The position numbers and the translations under genes are program-made. 64,000 nt of DNA from Paenibacillus tyrphae (GTDB lineage: Bacteria; Bacillota; Bacilli; Paenibacillales; NBRC-103111): the NCBI RefSeq assembly GCF_027925525.1, contig NZ_BSDJ01000004.1:186001-250000 (forward strand), read 5' to 3'. Every line of letters begins with the position of its first letter. Position 1 is the stretch's first letter. The notes beneath the pieces are model-generated. The model saw nothing but the letters and a program-made list of their open reading frames with translations. It ran no database searches and was not told where the DNA came from. Shown in pieces: positions 1 through 7,959 of this stretch.

Positions 1-9
1 AATGAATTT

Positions 10-30
10 TATTAGTAATAATTACGTTTA
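10..30. promoter_or_regulatory. Probable Zur box
   Basis: The core GTAAT-A-ATTAC (15-25) is a perfect inverted repeat and matches the Bacillus Zur operator core (CGTAATnATTACG) except for one flanking base. The outer A/T bases also pair partly. It lies directly upstream of the ribosome binding site of a CobW-family gene, a classic Zur target, so zinc-dependent repression is inferred. The -35/-10 elements lie outside the window. Confidence 0.65.
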
Positions 31-44
31 AGAAAGGTTTGCTG

Positions 45-1271
45 ATGATGGATCACAATACAATGAAAATACCGGTAACGGTGCTGAGCGGTTATTTAGG
101 GGCCGGGAAGACGACTATTTTAAATTATGTGCTGAATCACCGCCATGGGTTGAAGGTGGCGGTCATCGTCAACGATCTCAGCGAAGTGAACGTCGATGCG
201 GCGCTGATTCAAGACGGGGGCGGACTGTCCCGCACGGAGGAAAAGCTTGTGGAAATGTCCAACGGCTGCATCTGCTGTACGCTGCGGGAAGACCTGCTGC
301 GCGAGGTGGAGCGGCTGGCGCTCGAAGGCCGGTTCGATTATATCCTGATCGAATCGACTGGGGTGGGCGAGCCGGTGCCGGTAGCGCAGACGTTCACCTA
401 TATCGACGAAGAGCACGGCATCGATCTGTCGCGGTGGTGCCGGTTGGACTGTATGGTCACGGTAGTCGACGCTTACCGGTTCTGGCACGACTATTCCTCC
501 GGCGAGTCGCTGCTGGAGAGGCAGCAGGCCGTAGGCGCGGACGATACGCGTGATGTGGTCGACCTGCTGATCAGCCAGATCGAGTTCTGCGACGTGCTTA
601 TTTTGAACAAGTGCGATCTGGTCGAAGAGGAAGAGCTGAACGAGCTGGAGGGCGTGCTGAGAAAGCTTCAGCCGCGGGCGAAGCTGATGCGTACCGAGCG
701 GGGACAGGTGAACCCGGAGGAGATTTTGAACACCGGCTTGTTCGATTTCGAAGCTGCAAGCACCTCGGCGGGCTGGATGCAGGAGCTGATGAACGACCAT
801 CATACGCCAGAGACGGAAGAGTATGGCATTTCCTCGTTCGTCTATGAGCGCCGCCGTCCGTTCCATCCCGAACGGCTTACGGCATGGATGTCGGACTGGC
901 CGGAGGCCATCGTCCGCGCGAAGGGGACGGTGTGGCTGGCGAGCCGTAACGCACTTGCGCAAAGCTTGAGTCAGGCCGGCCCATCGATTCAATTCGGCCC
1001 GGCCGGTTACTGGGTGGCCGCGCTCCCGGAAGCGGAGCGTCAGGCCATATTGGCCGAGGAGCCGGAGCTGGCGCAGCATTGGGACCCCGTCTTCGGGGAC
1101 CGGACGACGAAGCTGGTCCTGATCGGGATCGCGCCGGATAGGCGACAGATCACGGCCGAGCTGGACGCATGCCTGCTCACGGATGAGGAAATGGCCGGGG
1201 ACTGGAGCCTGCTGTCCGACAGGCTTCCGAACGTGTCAACAGAGCAGTTGGAAGCGTCATTGCTGCACTAA
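45..1271 (+). CDS. CobW/COG0523-family G3E GTPase (zinc-starvation metallochaperone type)
   Basis: 408-residue P-loop GTPase of the CobW/ZagA (YciC) group, thought to deliver metal to proteins when zinc is scarce. The N-terminal domain shows the Walker A motif GYLGAGKTT, the metal-binding NGCICCTLRED (CxCC), the switch/Walker B segment ILIESTGVGEP and the guanine motif NKCDLV. A CobW C-terminal domain follows from about residue 255. I chose the ATG at 45 because AAGAAAGG (30-37) is spaced 7 bases from it; a TTG at 39 would sit on the RBS. It is followed 32 bp later by a Cys-depleted L33 gene, which with the upstream Zur box supports a zinc-limitation operon. The metal itself is inferred. Confidence 0.88.
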   Translation: MMDHNTMKIPVTVLSGYLGAGKTTILNYVLNHRHGLKVAVIVNDLSEVNVDAALIQDGGGLSRTEEKLVEMSNGCICCTLREDLLREVERLALEGRFDYILIESTGVGEPVPVAQTFTYIDEEHGIDLSRWCRLDCMVTVVDAYRFWHDYSSGESLLERQQAVGADDTRDVVDLLISQIEFCDVLILNKCDLVEEEELNELEGVLRKLQPRAKLMRTERGQVNPEEILNTGLFDFEAASTSAGWMQELMNDHHTPETEEYGISSFVYERRRPFHPERLTAWMSDWPEAIVRAKGTVWLASRNALAQSLSQAGPSIQFGPAGYWVAALPEAERQAILAEEPELAQHWDPVFGDRTTKLVLIGIAPDRRQITAELDACLLTDEEMAGDWSLLSDRLPNVSTEQLEASLLH

Positions 1272-1303
1272 ATGGCGATTAGGCTGGAAAGGAGGTGTCC
1301 CTT

Positions 1304-1453
1304 ATGCGCGTCATCGTTACTTTAGCCTGCACGGAATGCGGCGACCGGAATTATACGACAACCAAGAACAAGAAAACTCACCCGGGACGGCTCGAGCTTC
1401 GCAAATATTGCCCCCGGCTCAAGAAGGTTACTCTGCACCGGGAAACGCGGTAG
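1304..1453 (+). CDS. rpmG: 50S ribosomal protein L33, zinc-ribbon-defective type
   Basis: 49-residue L33 beginning [19 protein letters not shown] and ending LHRETR, the family hallmark. GGAAAGGAGGTG lies just upstream of the ATG. Zinc-binding L33 carries two CxxC pairs. Here the first is intact (CTEC) but the second reads KYCPRLKK, so the fourth cysteine is Leu and tetrahedral zinc binding should be lost or weakened. Bacilli keep a Cys-less L33 paralogue that replaces the zinc form under zinc starvation; this looks like an intermediate toward that state. It lies 32 bp after the CobW gene, so the two are probably cotranscribed under the Zur box. Confidence 0.93.
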   Translation: MRVIVTLACTECGDRNYTTTKNKKTHPGRLELRKYCPRLKKVTLHRETR

Positions 1454-1481
1454 GACGCAGCAATTGCGCGGCAGGAACATA

Positions 1482-1511
1482 TTGACAATGCCTCCTCCCC
1501 TCGGGTATCGT
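1482..1511 (+). promoter_or_regulatory. Predicted sigma-A promoter for the cobalamin riboswitch transcript
   Basis: TTGACA (1482-1487), an 18-base spacer, and TATCGT (1506-1511). It starts a short distance before the riboswitch aptamer. The -35 is perfect, the -10 moderate. Confidence 0.5.
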
Positions 1512-1527
1512 TAGGTTCATAACAACC

Positions 1528-1715
1528 GAATACCGGGAATTAGGTGCTTCGGACCTCGTCCGAAGCTTAAAAGGGAAGACGGTGCAAATCCGTCGCGGTC
1601 CCGCCACTGTGAAGGGTGCTTGATTCAAGCTATCGCTCGGCAGCACGCCACTGAAGACACGTCTTCGGGAAGGCGCCGAGCGGGATGCCCTAAGCCAGGA
1701 TACCTGCCTGATCCG
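1528..1715 (+). promoter_or_regulatory. Cobalamin (B12) riboswitch aptamer
   Basis: Shows the B12-box landmarks in order: a TAGGTGC helix, AAAAGGGAA, GGTGCAAATCC, CGCGGTCCCGCCACTGTGA, a variable hairpin, a GCCACTG-like segment, GGGAAGG, and GCCAGGATACCTGCC near the end. A second hairpin (ATGCCGATGC around 1771 with GCATTCGGGCAT around 1806) and a terminator at 1836 follow, so transcription termination on ligand binding is the likely mechanism. The controlled gene is the 2Fe-2S ferredoxin at 1904. Confidence 0.93.
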
Positions 1716-1835
1716 ATAACACGGCTGGCCCCTACGGAGCATAGGGGGTGTTAGGATACGAAGAACGGATATGCCGATGCGCGGAGCTGCTGTCTTACGG
1801 ACAGAGCATTCGGGCATGCAGATACGGGTCTGAAG

Positions 1836-1881
1836 GGAGTATTTCTAACCGACAGGGTTGGAATGCTCCTTTTCTTTTTTT
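1836..1881 (+). terminator. Riboswitch expression-platform terminator
   Basis: GGAGTATTTCTAACC pairs with GGTTGGAATGCTCC across a GACA-type loop, followed by a T-rich run (1869-1881). It sits between the aptamer and the RBS of the ferredoxin gene, as expected for B12-induced premature termination. Confidence 0.8.
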
Positions 1882-1903
1882 CGAAGAGGAGGAGGCGGGA
1901 ATC

Positions 1904-2281
1904 ATGACTACATGGAATTTATCCGGTACGCGCCACCATGTGCTGATTTGCAATGGCGGGAGCTGTATGAGGCAGCAAGGCGAGGAGGTAACCAAGGCGA
2001 TCCGGGAGGAGATTGCCAGGCAGCAGGCGGACGCGGTCGTTCACACGACAAGAACGCGGTGCAACGGACGGTGCGAAGACGGTTGTATCGTCATCGTCTA
2101 TCCGGAAGGCGTTTGGTACAAGGAAATGACCCCCGACCTGGGCCGGGAGCTGGTGCAGGAGCATTTGCTCGGCGGGCGTCCGATACGGGAGCAGGTCCTG
2201 TATACGTATCAGGAAGGATTCGTCGGGACGACTCGCGGGTCAGAAGGAACGCCGAAACCGCAGCCTTCGGATGGCCGATGA
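1904..2281 (+). CDS. (2Fe-2S) ferredoxin domain protein, B12-riboswitch controlled
   Basis: 125-residue thioredoxin-fold 2Fe-2S ferredoxin-like protein. Cysteines expected to hold the cluster appear as ICNGGSC near residue 20 and RCNGRCEDGC near residues 46-55, with the family's VYPEGVWYKEMTPD segment after them. The ATG at 1904 follows GAGGAGGAGGCGGGA; earlier in-frame starts lie inside the riboswitch and terminator and are rejected. Similar proteins (CbiW-like) occur in anaerobic-type cobalamin operons. Here it stands alone, so a redox role in B12 synthesis or salvage is inferred from the riboswitch only. The last ~20 residues are polar and probably disordered. Confidence 0.85.
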   Translation: MTTWNLSGTRHHVLICNGGSCMRQQGEEVTKAIREEIARQQADAVVHTTRTRCNGRCEDGCIVIVYPEGVWYKEMTPDLGRELVQEHLLGGRPIREQVLYTYQEGFVGTTRGSEGTPKPQPSDGR

Positions 2282-2290
2282 GCAGCGGTT

Positions 2291-2319
2291 TTGCAACCAA
2301 CCGGATTCCGTGCTATAAT
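2291..2319 (+). promoter_or_regulatory. Predicted sigma-A promoter upstream of the cation efflux gene
   Basis: TTGCAA (2291-2296), 17-base spacer, and a perfect TATAAT (2314-2319). It implies a leader of about 140 nt before the cation efflux ORF at 2465, with an intrinsic terminator inside that leader. Confidence 0.75.
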
Positions 2320-2400
2320 GTTCGAATGGTATTTTTTTGAGCGTGGTGATAGTTATGAGTTTGCGTAGGACTGATTTTCGTCATAAAAAAGCTTTTCCAA

Positions 2401-2428
2401 CCCTTGGCCGGACGGCCAGGGGTTTTTT
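2401..2428 (+). terminator. Intrinsic terminator in the leader of the cation efflux gene
   Basis: CCCTTGGCCG pairs with CGGCCAGGGG, followed by TTTTTT. It lies between a strong promoter (2291) and the efflux gene (2465), so it either ends a short RNA or attenuates the efflux gene. Confidence 0.75.
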
Positions 2429-2464
2429 GTTTCCTATGGGAAAAAGTTCTGGCGGGGGTCATAA

Positions 2465-3355
2465 ATGATGGGTAAAGGGAACAATGCTTCCATTGCGGCG
2501 GTATGGATCAGCCTGATCAGCAATATCGTGCTGACGCTGCTCAAGCTGGCCGTCGGCTTTCTATCCGGCAGCCAAGTGCTGCTTGCGGACGGCGTGCACA
2601 ATGCAGGCGACGTCATTGCGACGGCCGCGGCACTAAGCTCGATGCGGATTTCCAAACGTCCGGCAGACGAGGACCACCCGTATGGACACGGCAAAGCCGA
2701 GGTGCTCGGCTCCGCTTTCGTAGCCATTGTACTGGCGCTCGCCGCCTTGTTTATCGGCTATCACGCCGCTACCGCGCTGTTCGAGGAACCGGCGGAAGCC
2801 AGCGTACTGGCGCTGACCGCGGCCTTGGTTTCTTTGGCCTGGAAGCAGGCCTTGTATATGTACACGATCCGCATCGGCAGACAGACGAACAGCAAAGGGC
2901 TGATCGCCACGGCTTATGACCATCTGGCCGACGTGTACGCGTCGCTTGCGGCCGTCATAGGCATCGCGCTTGCGATGCTCGGCGAGGCGTGGAGCATCCC
3001 GTACTTGGCCTATGGCGACCCGCTCGCCGGGATTATCGTTTCGATTCTCGTGCTGAAACTGGCTTATTCGATGGGGCAGGAAGCGTTCGACGTGCTGATG
3101 GAAAAAGCGGTGAAACCGGAAAAGCTGGGCGAATACGCGGCTCTCATCCAAACGATTCCGCAGGTGAAGCGAATCGACCGGCTTCGGGCACGAGAGCATG
3201 GGCATTATATTTTGGTCGATCTGCGGGTCAGCATTCCGGGCGAGCTTACGGTTCAGGAAGGACACGACATTTCCCGGCAAATCAAGCGTGCCATCATGGA
3301 GCGGCATGCCGATGTCGATGAGGTGCTCATCCACTTGAATCCATGGTACGAATAA
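2465..3355 (+). CDS. Cation diffusion facilitator (CDF) family divalent metal exporter
   Basis: 296-residue membrane metal/proton antiporter. The N-terminal ~200 residues carry about six hydrophobic helices with the CDF metal-site motifs: ADGVHNAGD in the second helix (HxxxD) and HPYGHGKAE after it. A cytoplasmic C-terminal domain (about residues 205-296) contains HIDRLRAREHGHYILVDL-like and DVDEVLIHLNP segments typical of the dimerisation domain. The start is ATG 2465 or 2468 behind GGCGGGGG. The substrate (Zn, Mn, Fe or Co) cannot be told from sequence; the neighbouring iron exporter makes Fe or Mn reasonable. Confidence 0.9.
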   Translation: MMGKGNNASIAAVWISLISNIVLTLLKLAVGFLSGSQVLLADGVHNAGDVIATAAALSSMRISKRPADEDHPYGHGKAEVLGSAFVAIVLALAALFIGYHAATALFEEPAEASVLALTAALVSLAWKQALYMYTIRIGRQTNSKGLIATAYDHLADVYASLAAVIGIALAMLGEAWSIPYLAYGDPLAGIIVSILVLKLAYSMGQEAFDVLMEKAVKPEKLGEYAALIQTIPQVKRIDRLRAREHGHYILVDLRVSIPGELTVQEGHDISRQIKRAIMERHADVDEVLIHLNPWYE

Positions 3356-3382
3356 GCTTTTTGCAAAAGGGGGCGCTCGCGA

Positions 3383-4165
3383 TTGGCATCGGTATTATCG
3401 ATGGAAAAACTTGCGAAATACAGGCAGCGGGGCGGTGAAGGAAGCGCTGCGCTATTCAGCGGCATAACGGCCGAGCTGGAGGAAGGCGCCAGGATCGCGT
3501 TGCTCGGTGCTTCCGGGCAGGGCAAAAGCACGCTGCTGCGCATCCTCGCGTGGCTGGACGCCGCAGATGAGGGAGAGCTGCGGCTGGGCGACAAGCCGGC
3601 TTCCGCATGGAAGCCGCAGGAGTGGCGGACGAAGGTAGCTTACGTCGCTCAGCAGGCCGTCATGCTGCCGGGAACCGTCGAGGACAATCTGAGTACGGTC
3701 AGCCGCCTGCACCGCCGTCCGTTTGACCGTGCGCTCGCCGCCCGCTGTATGGAAGCGCTCGGCCTCGGCGGTATGGCTTGGAGCAAGCCTGCGGGCGAGC
3801 TGTCCGGCGGCGAAAAGCAGCGGCTCGCCCTGGTTCGCTCGCTCCTGCTTCGGCCGGACGTTCTGCTACTTGACGAAGTTACCGCATCCTTGGACCCGCA
3901 CAGCCGGACGGCGGCCGAGCGGCTGCTGCGGGAATGGAACGAGCGGGAAGGGACCGCGCAGCTGTGGGTCACGCACGATCTGGAACAGGCGCGAAGCGTC
4001 AGCCGGCGCGTGTGGTTTATGGCCGAGGGGACGCTGCTGGAGAACCGGGAGACGCAGGCATTTTTTCTTGCCCCGGACACGGAGCCTGGGCGCCGGTTCG
4101 CGGCAGCGTTATCCGCTGCGGCCCCCTCCGGGAAGGAGGAGGCGGAATGTCCAACCTGGCGCTAA
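3383..4165 (+). CDS. fetA: FetA-type ABC transporter ATP-binding protein (iron export)
   Basis: 260-residue ATPase. Walker A is LGASGQGKSTLL (near residue 40), the signature is LSGGEKQRLAL and Walker B is VLLLDEVTASLD, followed by the switch His in WVTHDLEQ. TTG 3383 lies 10 bases after AAAGGGGG; an internal ATG at 3401 is the alternative. The next gene overlaps its end by 19 bp and encodes an UPF0014-family permease, the FetB partner, so this pair fits the FetAB (YbbL/YbbM) iron exporter. The substrate is inferred from that family. Confidence 0.83.
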   Translation: MASVLSMEKLAKYRQRGGEGSAALFSGITAELEEGARIALLGASGQGKSTLLRILAWLDAADEGELRLGDKPASAWKPQEWRTKVAYVAQQAVMLPGTVEDNLSTVSRLHRRPFDRALAARCMEALGLGGMAWSKPAGELSGGEKQRLALVRSLLLRPDVLLLDEVTASLDPHSRTAAERLLREWNEREGTAQLWVTHDLEQARSVSRRVWFMAEGTLLENRETQAFFLAPDTEPGRRFAAALSAAAPSGKEEAECPTWR

Positions 4166-4899
4166 TCAGTACGTTGGTGTTCGTCGTCGTGACCATGCTC
4201 GTCTCTGTTTGGCAGAAGCTTGGCCTGGAGAAAGACGTGGCCATCGGCACCATCCGATCTGCGGTACAGCTGCTGCTCGTCGGGTATGTACTCCAGTTCG
4301 TTTTCCATACGGACAATCCTTGGTTCATGGTGCTGATCGTCGGCATGATGATTGCAGTCGCTTCGTGGAACGCCGGGCAGCGTGCCAAGGGCGTCGCCGG
4401 CATCCGGCTGCGCATTGCCGTCGCGATTACGGCCACGGAAGCGATCACGATGACGCTGCTGCTTGGCTTCGGCATCATTGAGCCGACACCACAGTACATC
4501 ATCCCGATCAGCGGCATTACGATCGGCAGCGCGATGATCGTCTCGGGCTTGCTGCTGAACCAGATGAAGCGGGAGCTGGAATCCTCCCGCGGCGAGATCG
4601 AAGCCTTGCTGGCGCTCGGCGCGACGCTGCGGCAAGCGATTCAGCAGTCGCTCAAGCGCTCGATCAAGTCCAGCATGATCCCGACGATTGACGGGATGAA
4701 GACGGTCGGTCTCGTTCAGCTTCCGGGCATGATGACCGGGATGATCGTAGCGGGAGCGAATCCGGTCGAAGCGGTGCGGTACCAGATTTTGATCATGTTC
4801 GTGCTTTCCTCCTCGGCAGCGATTACGGGAATGCTGCTGGGGCTGATCAGCTATAAGCTGTGGTTTACCCCCGACGGCCGCTTGCGGCCGGGCGGTTAG
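4147..4899 (+). CDS. fetB: FetB-type (UPF0014) ABC transporter permease
   Basis: 250-residue integral membrane protein starting MSNLALISTLVFVV, preceded by GGGAAGGAGGAGGCGGA. It has about seven hydrophobic segments and the UPF0014 features: the AIGTIRSAVQLLLVGYVL stretch, PISGITIGSAMIVSGL, and SMIPTIDGMKTVGLVQLPGMM-type cytoplasmic loops. It overlaps fetA by 19 bp, so translational coupling is likely. In Escherichia coli FetAB lowers iron load and protects against oxidative stress. It ends shortly before a bidirectional terminator. Confidence 0.88.
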   Translation: MSNLALISTLVFVVVTMLVSVWQKLGLEKDVAIGTIRSAVQLLLVGYVLQFVFHTDNPWFMVLIVGMMIAVASWNAGQRAKGVAGIRLRIAVAITATEAITMTLLLGFGIIEPTPQYIIPISGITIGSAMIVSGLLLNQMKRELESSRGEIEALLALGATLRQAIQQSLKRSIKSSMIPTIDGMKTVGLVQLPGMMTGMIVAGANPVEAVRYQILIMFVLSSSAAITGMLLGLISYKLWFTPDGRLRPGG

Positions 4900-4906
4900 G
4901 ATGCGC

Positions 4907-4955
4907 CAAAATACCCTTCAAATCCGCTCGTAACGCAGAGATGAAGGGTATTTTG
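4907..4955. terminator. Bidirectional intrinsic terminator
   Basis: CAAAATACCCTTCA (4907-4920) pairs perfectly with TGAAGGGTATTTTG (4942-4955). The A/T flanks serve both fetB (+) and the convergent unknown gene (-). Confidence 0.85.
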
Positions 4956-4960
4956 ACTTG

Positions 4961-5728
4961 TCACGATTCTTGTTTTTGAATTTTAGACGGATTGTTGATT
5001 TTGTACGGCACGGGATGCCGCGTAAGCTTCTTGGCTATGATCTTTGCCTCAAAGGTAATCGCGTCGCCGATTTCAAGTTCCAGCTTCTTTATCGTGGCGC
5101 TGTTGCTGGACCAGGCTTCGCCGATTTCGGTCGCCGGTTCGGCGATGGAAACCGCCTCGTAAATAATCACTTCATCGTCATTGTCGGAAAAATTGTTCGG
5201 TACGGTTGTAAATTGTTTTACCGTGGCGGTCATTTTAACTTTTTCTTCCGGAAGCTGCAGTTTCGGCGTTTTCGCTTTCTTGGTCTTCCCTTTTGTCGGC
5301 TGTTCTGCGATCTCAGGCTCTTCGGCCTGAGGCTTCTTAGCCTCGGGGGCTTCAAGTTCCGGGATTTCCTTCGCAGGAGGCTCTAACGACGTTTCGGTTG
5401 CCGTAACCGCTGGAACGGCGCGCTCCGATTCCACTGCATCCTCTGCACCGACGGCAGACTTCTGCCCGTAAGTTGAAGCCTGCATCTCCTTCAGGTAGGA
5501 CGGGTGGATGCAGTGCAGTCGCTTATCTTCCAATTCGATGACAGCCGTCATTTTATCGACATAGCCGATCAACCGGCAGGCCAGCGTAAGTCCGTTCCTC
5601 TTGTAGAAAAAGGTTTTGGCTTTGGTCGCTTTCTCCGAAAGCAAATTCCATTCTTTGCATTGCTCAATGAGTGCCGCCTCGTCGTTAAAAGCGGTATAAG
5701 CCGCAGGCTCGATAAGGAATAGTTGCAC
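4961..5728 (-). CDS. Unknown protein with acidic/Pro-Ala-rich linker
   Basis: 255 residues, no family recognised. The N-terminal ~85 residues look like a small mixed alpha/beta domain (KTFFYKRNGLTLACRL, VIELEDKRLHCIHPSYL). Residues ~90-155 form a low-complexity linker rich in E, P, A, K and T. The C-terminal ~95 residues form a second compact region (KMTATVKQFTTVPNNFSDND) and end in a basic tail. No signal peptide or membrane segment is visible, so it is probably cytoplasmic. The start is GTG 5728 behind GGAGAGAAGATCAG. Its only clear neighbour relation is convergence with fetB. Confidence 0.72.
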   Translation of the reverse strand: MQLFLIEPAAYTAFNDEAALIEQCKEWNLLSEKATKAKTFFYKRNGLTLACRLIGYVDKMTAVIELEDKRLHCIHPSYLKEMQASTYGQKSAVGAEDAVESERAVPAVTATETSLEPPAKEIPELEAPEAKKPQAEEPEIAEQPTKGKTKKAKTPKLQLPEEKVKMTATVKQFTTVPNNFSDNDDEVIIYEAVSIAEPATEIGEAWSSNSATIKKLELEIGDAITFEAKIIAKKLTRHPVPYKINNPSKIQKQES

Positions 5729-5974
5729 CTGATCTTCTCTCCATTTCGTTTATACTGCCGCGTTTGTCGTTCCAACTAGAGTATACAGCATCTGCAAGGG
5801 AATATAAATGTAGGCCTAAATTGCTTGTTTTCAGCGGAGCCGATCAACACCCTGCACATTATTGCGCGGCTTTGTCGGATCTTGATCTATACATTTCAAA
5901 AACGTTGCGTTAGAATGGGAATCAATTTAGCGGATGATTCGCGAATAATCTCAGAAGCGGAGGTTCGTCAGCCT

Positions 5975-6940
5975 ATGAAAGCGCTGTTGGCGGGTTTGGG
6001 AGTCGCCGGGTTCGGCATGTACAAAAAGCTATGGCAGCACGAGGGGTTGGAAGTGGCGGTCGTCGAGCCCAATCCTGCGATGAAGGAGAAGCTCGGTGCG
6101 GACGATACGCCTTTTTATACTTCGCTGGAGGAAGCGCTTGCAGCGGAGAAGCCGGATATTTTCGTCAATGTGACGCCGCCCCATGTGCATAGCGCCATCA
6201 ACAACCGGGTGTTCGATCTCGGGCTGCCGGTACTGTGCGAGAAGCCCATCGCTTTTGATTACAACGAATCGATTCAGATCGTGGAACGGTCCGTGAAAGA
6301 GCGGATTCCGTTCATGATCGCGGAAAACTACCGCCGCTTCCCGTACATGCGGAAGCTGAAAGCACTGCTCGACGCCGGAACGATCGGTACGGTGTCGACC
6401 ATCGACGTTCAATTTTACCGGTATCACCATACACAGCGCAACTATACCGTCAGCTTGCTGGACGATATCGCGGTGCACCATTTCGATCTGATGCGCTATT
6501 TGACCGGGAAGGAGGGCGTCCGGATTTTTGCCCGGAATTTCAATCCGGTCGGCAGTTGGAGTGCGGAGCCGGCGAACATAAACCTGTACGCGTTTCTGGA
6601 GATGGAGGACGGGATCGCGGTAAGCTATACAGGCTCGATTACGTCCCGGGGCGAACAAACCGAATGGGGCGGGAATTGGCGAATCGAAGGGACGACGGGC
6701 GTCATCGAAGTGAAAAATAAGGAGCTGCTCGTGTACAAGGACGGCGCCGTCACTCGCTTCGATGATTACAGCGACGTTGTGGCAACGGATACGCTCACCG
6801 AGTTCCTCGATTCGTTGCGCGAAGGCCGGGAAAGCGAGTCAAGCGGACGCGATTACCTTCGGACGCAAGGGCTGGTGTATTATGCGGCCGAATCGAGCCG
6901 CGAAGGCCGGGCTCTGGATATTCATCTGCACGACATATAA
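5975..6940 (+). CDS. Gfo/Idh/MocA-family NAD(P)-dependent oxidoreductase
   Basis: 321-residue sugar- or inositol-type dehydrogenase. The N-terminal Rossmann fold starts MKALLAGLGVAGFGMYKKL (GxGxxG-like). CEKPIAFD carries the conserved EKP lysine near residue 91, and the substrate-binding alpha/beta domain contains DIAVHHFDLMRYLTG with the usual D/H catalytic pair. I prefer ATG 5975 behind AGCGGAGG over in-frame starts further upstream, because the Rossmann strand begins here. It is followed by a lactonase-like amidohydrolase, which suggests oxidation of an aldose to a lactone. The substrate is unknown. Confidence 0.87.
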   Translation: MKALLAGLGVAGFGMYKKLWQHEGLEVAVVEPNPAMKEKLGADDTPFYTSLEEALAAEKPDIFVNVTPPHVHSAINNRVFDLGLPVLCEKPIAFDYNESIQIVERSVKERIPFMIAENYRRFPYMRKLKALLDAGTIGTVSTIDVQFYRYHHTQRNYTVSLLDDIAVHHFDLMRYLTGKEGVRIFARNFNPVGSWSAEPANINLYAFLEMEDGIAVSYTGSITSRGEQTEWGGNWRIEGTTGVIEVKNKELLVYKDGAVTRFDDYSDVVATDTLTEFLDSLREGRESESSGRDYLRTQGLVYYAAESSREGRALDIHLHDI

Positions 6941-7004
6941 AATAGGAACGAAAATGAGCATTTTTCTCTTCAGAAGATGACGGCATGCATAAGGAGGAAC
7001 TAAG

Positions 7005-7862
7005 GTGAGAATCGATGCGCACCAGCATTACTGGAAGCTGGAACGAGGAGATTATGATTGGATTACGCCGGAGATGAGCGTATTATATCGGGATTATGAG
7101 CCGCACGATTTGGAAGCTCATCTGGCGGCGAGCCGGATCGACCGGACGATTGTCGTTCAAGCGGCGCCTACGCTGTCGGACACGGATTATATGCTGGAGC
7201 TGGCCAGGCGATCCGAACGCATTGCCGGGGTCGTCGGCTGGATCGATCTGGAGCGCCCGGATTACCGGGAGCAGTACCGGAATTTGAAGCGGCATCCGGC
7301 GTTCGTCGGCTTTCGGACCATGATTCAAGAGATGGAGCGGGCGGAAGACATGCTCCGGCCGCACATCGTCGAAGCGATGCGATTTTTTGCGGAAGAAGAT
7401 TTTCCGGTGGACCTGCTGTTGAAATCGCACCAACTGCCGGCGGTGCTCAAGCTGCTGGAACAGACACCGAACCTGCGGGCGGTGATCGACCATATCGCGA
7501 AGCCGCAAATCGCCGCAGGCGAATGGGAGCCTTGGAGCACTCAATTGGCGGAGGCCGCAGCGTCCAACCCGCGTCTGTACTGCAAACTGTCGGGAATGGT
7601 CACGGAAGCCGATCACCGGAATTGGAAGCCAGAGCAGATCGTCCGGTATGTGCGGCATGTGGTGTCCGTTTTTGGCGCGGATCGGGTCATGTTCGGCAGC
7701 GATTGGCCCGTCTGCCTGTTGGCGGCAGGCTACGATCAGGTCGTGGAGCTGCTGGACAACGCGCTTCCCGACGGGCTAGGGGAATCGGAGCGGGAAGCTG
7801 TCTTTGGCGGGAATGCCCTTCGATTTTACAAGCTGGAGCATTTGCTGTTAAGCGGATCGTAA
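7005..7862 (+). CDS. Amidohydrolase-fold lactonase (COG3618, fuconolactonase/rhamnonolactonase type)
   Basis: 285-residue metal-dependent TIM-barrel hydrolase. The N-terminal metal motif is DAHQHYW. Further markers are DHIAKP near residue 165, LYCKLSGM near 190, and FGSDWPVC near 230, the conserved Asp of this family. The start is GTG 7005 behind AAGGAGGAACTAAG. It lies 64 bp after the Gfo/Idh oxidoreductase and before an isomerase-like gene. A dehydrogenase-lactonase-isomerase order fits non-phosphorylated sugar catabolism; the sugar cannot be named from sequence. Confidence 0.85.
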   Translation: MRIDAHQHYWKLERGDYDWITPEMSVLYRDYEPHDLEAHLAASRIDRTIVVQAAPTLSDTDYMLELARRSERIAGVVGWIDLERPDYREQYRNLKRHPAFVGFRTMIQEMERAEDMLRPHIVEAMRFFAEEDFPVDLLLKSHQLPAVLKLLEQTPNLRAVIDHIAKPQIAAGEWEPWSTQLAEAAASNPRLYCKLSGMVTEADHRNWKPEQIVRYVRHVVSVFGADRVMFGSDWPVCLLAAGYDQVVELLDNALPDGLGESEREAVFGGNALRFYKLEHLLLSGS

Positions 7863-7880
7863 AAACGCAGGTGTTGCATA

Positions 7881-7919
7881 GAAGAGGCACGCGTCCTATG
7901 GCGCGGTCTCTTTTTTTTG
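7881..7919 (+). terminator. Probable intrinsic terminator
   Basis: AGAGGCACGCG pairs imperfectly with CGCGGTCTCT across a TCCTATGG loop, followed by TTTTTTTT. It separates the lactonase from the next promoter. Confidence 0.55.
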
Positions 7920-7959
7920 CAAAACGGTCAGCTATTTCCCGCAGCGGGGGATAGCATTC

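Noticed and set aside
120-1079. A 319-codon minus-strand frame opposite the CobW gene
   Set aside because: Shadow of a certain gene; no RBS or domain.
2355-2468. Short frame MSLRRTDFRHKK... in the leader of the cation efflux gene
   Set aside because: It crosses an intrinsic terminator and has a poor RBS. Possibly a leader peptide, but not supported enough to list as a gene.
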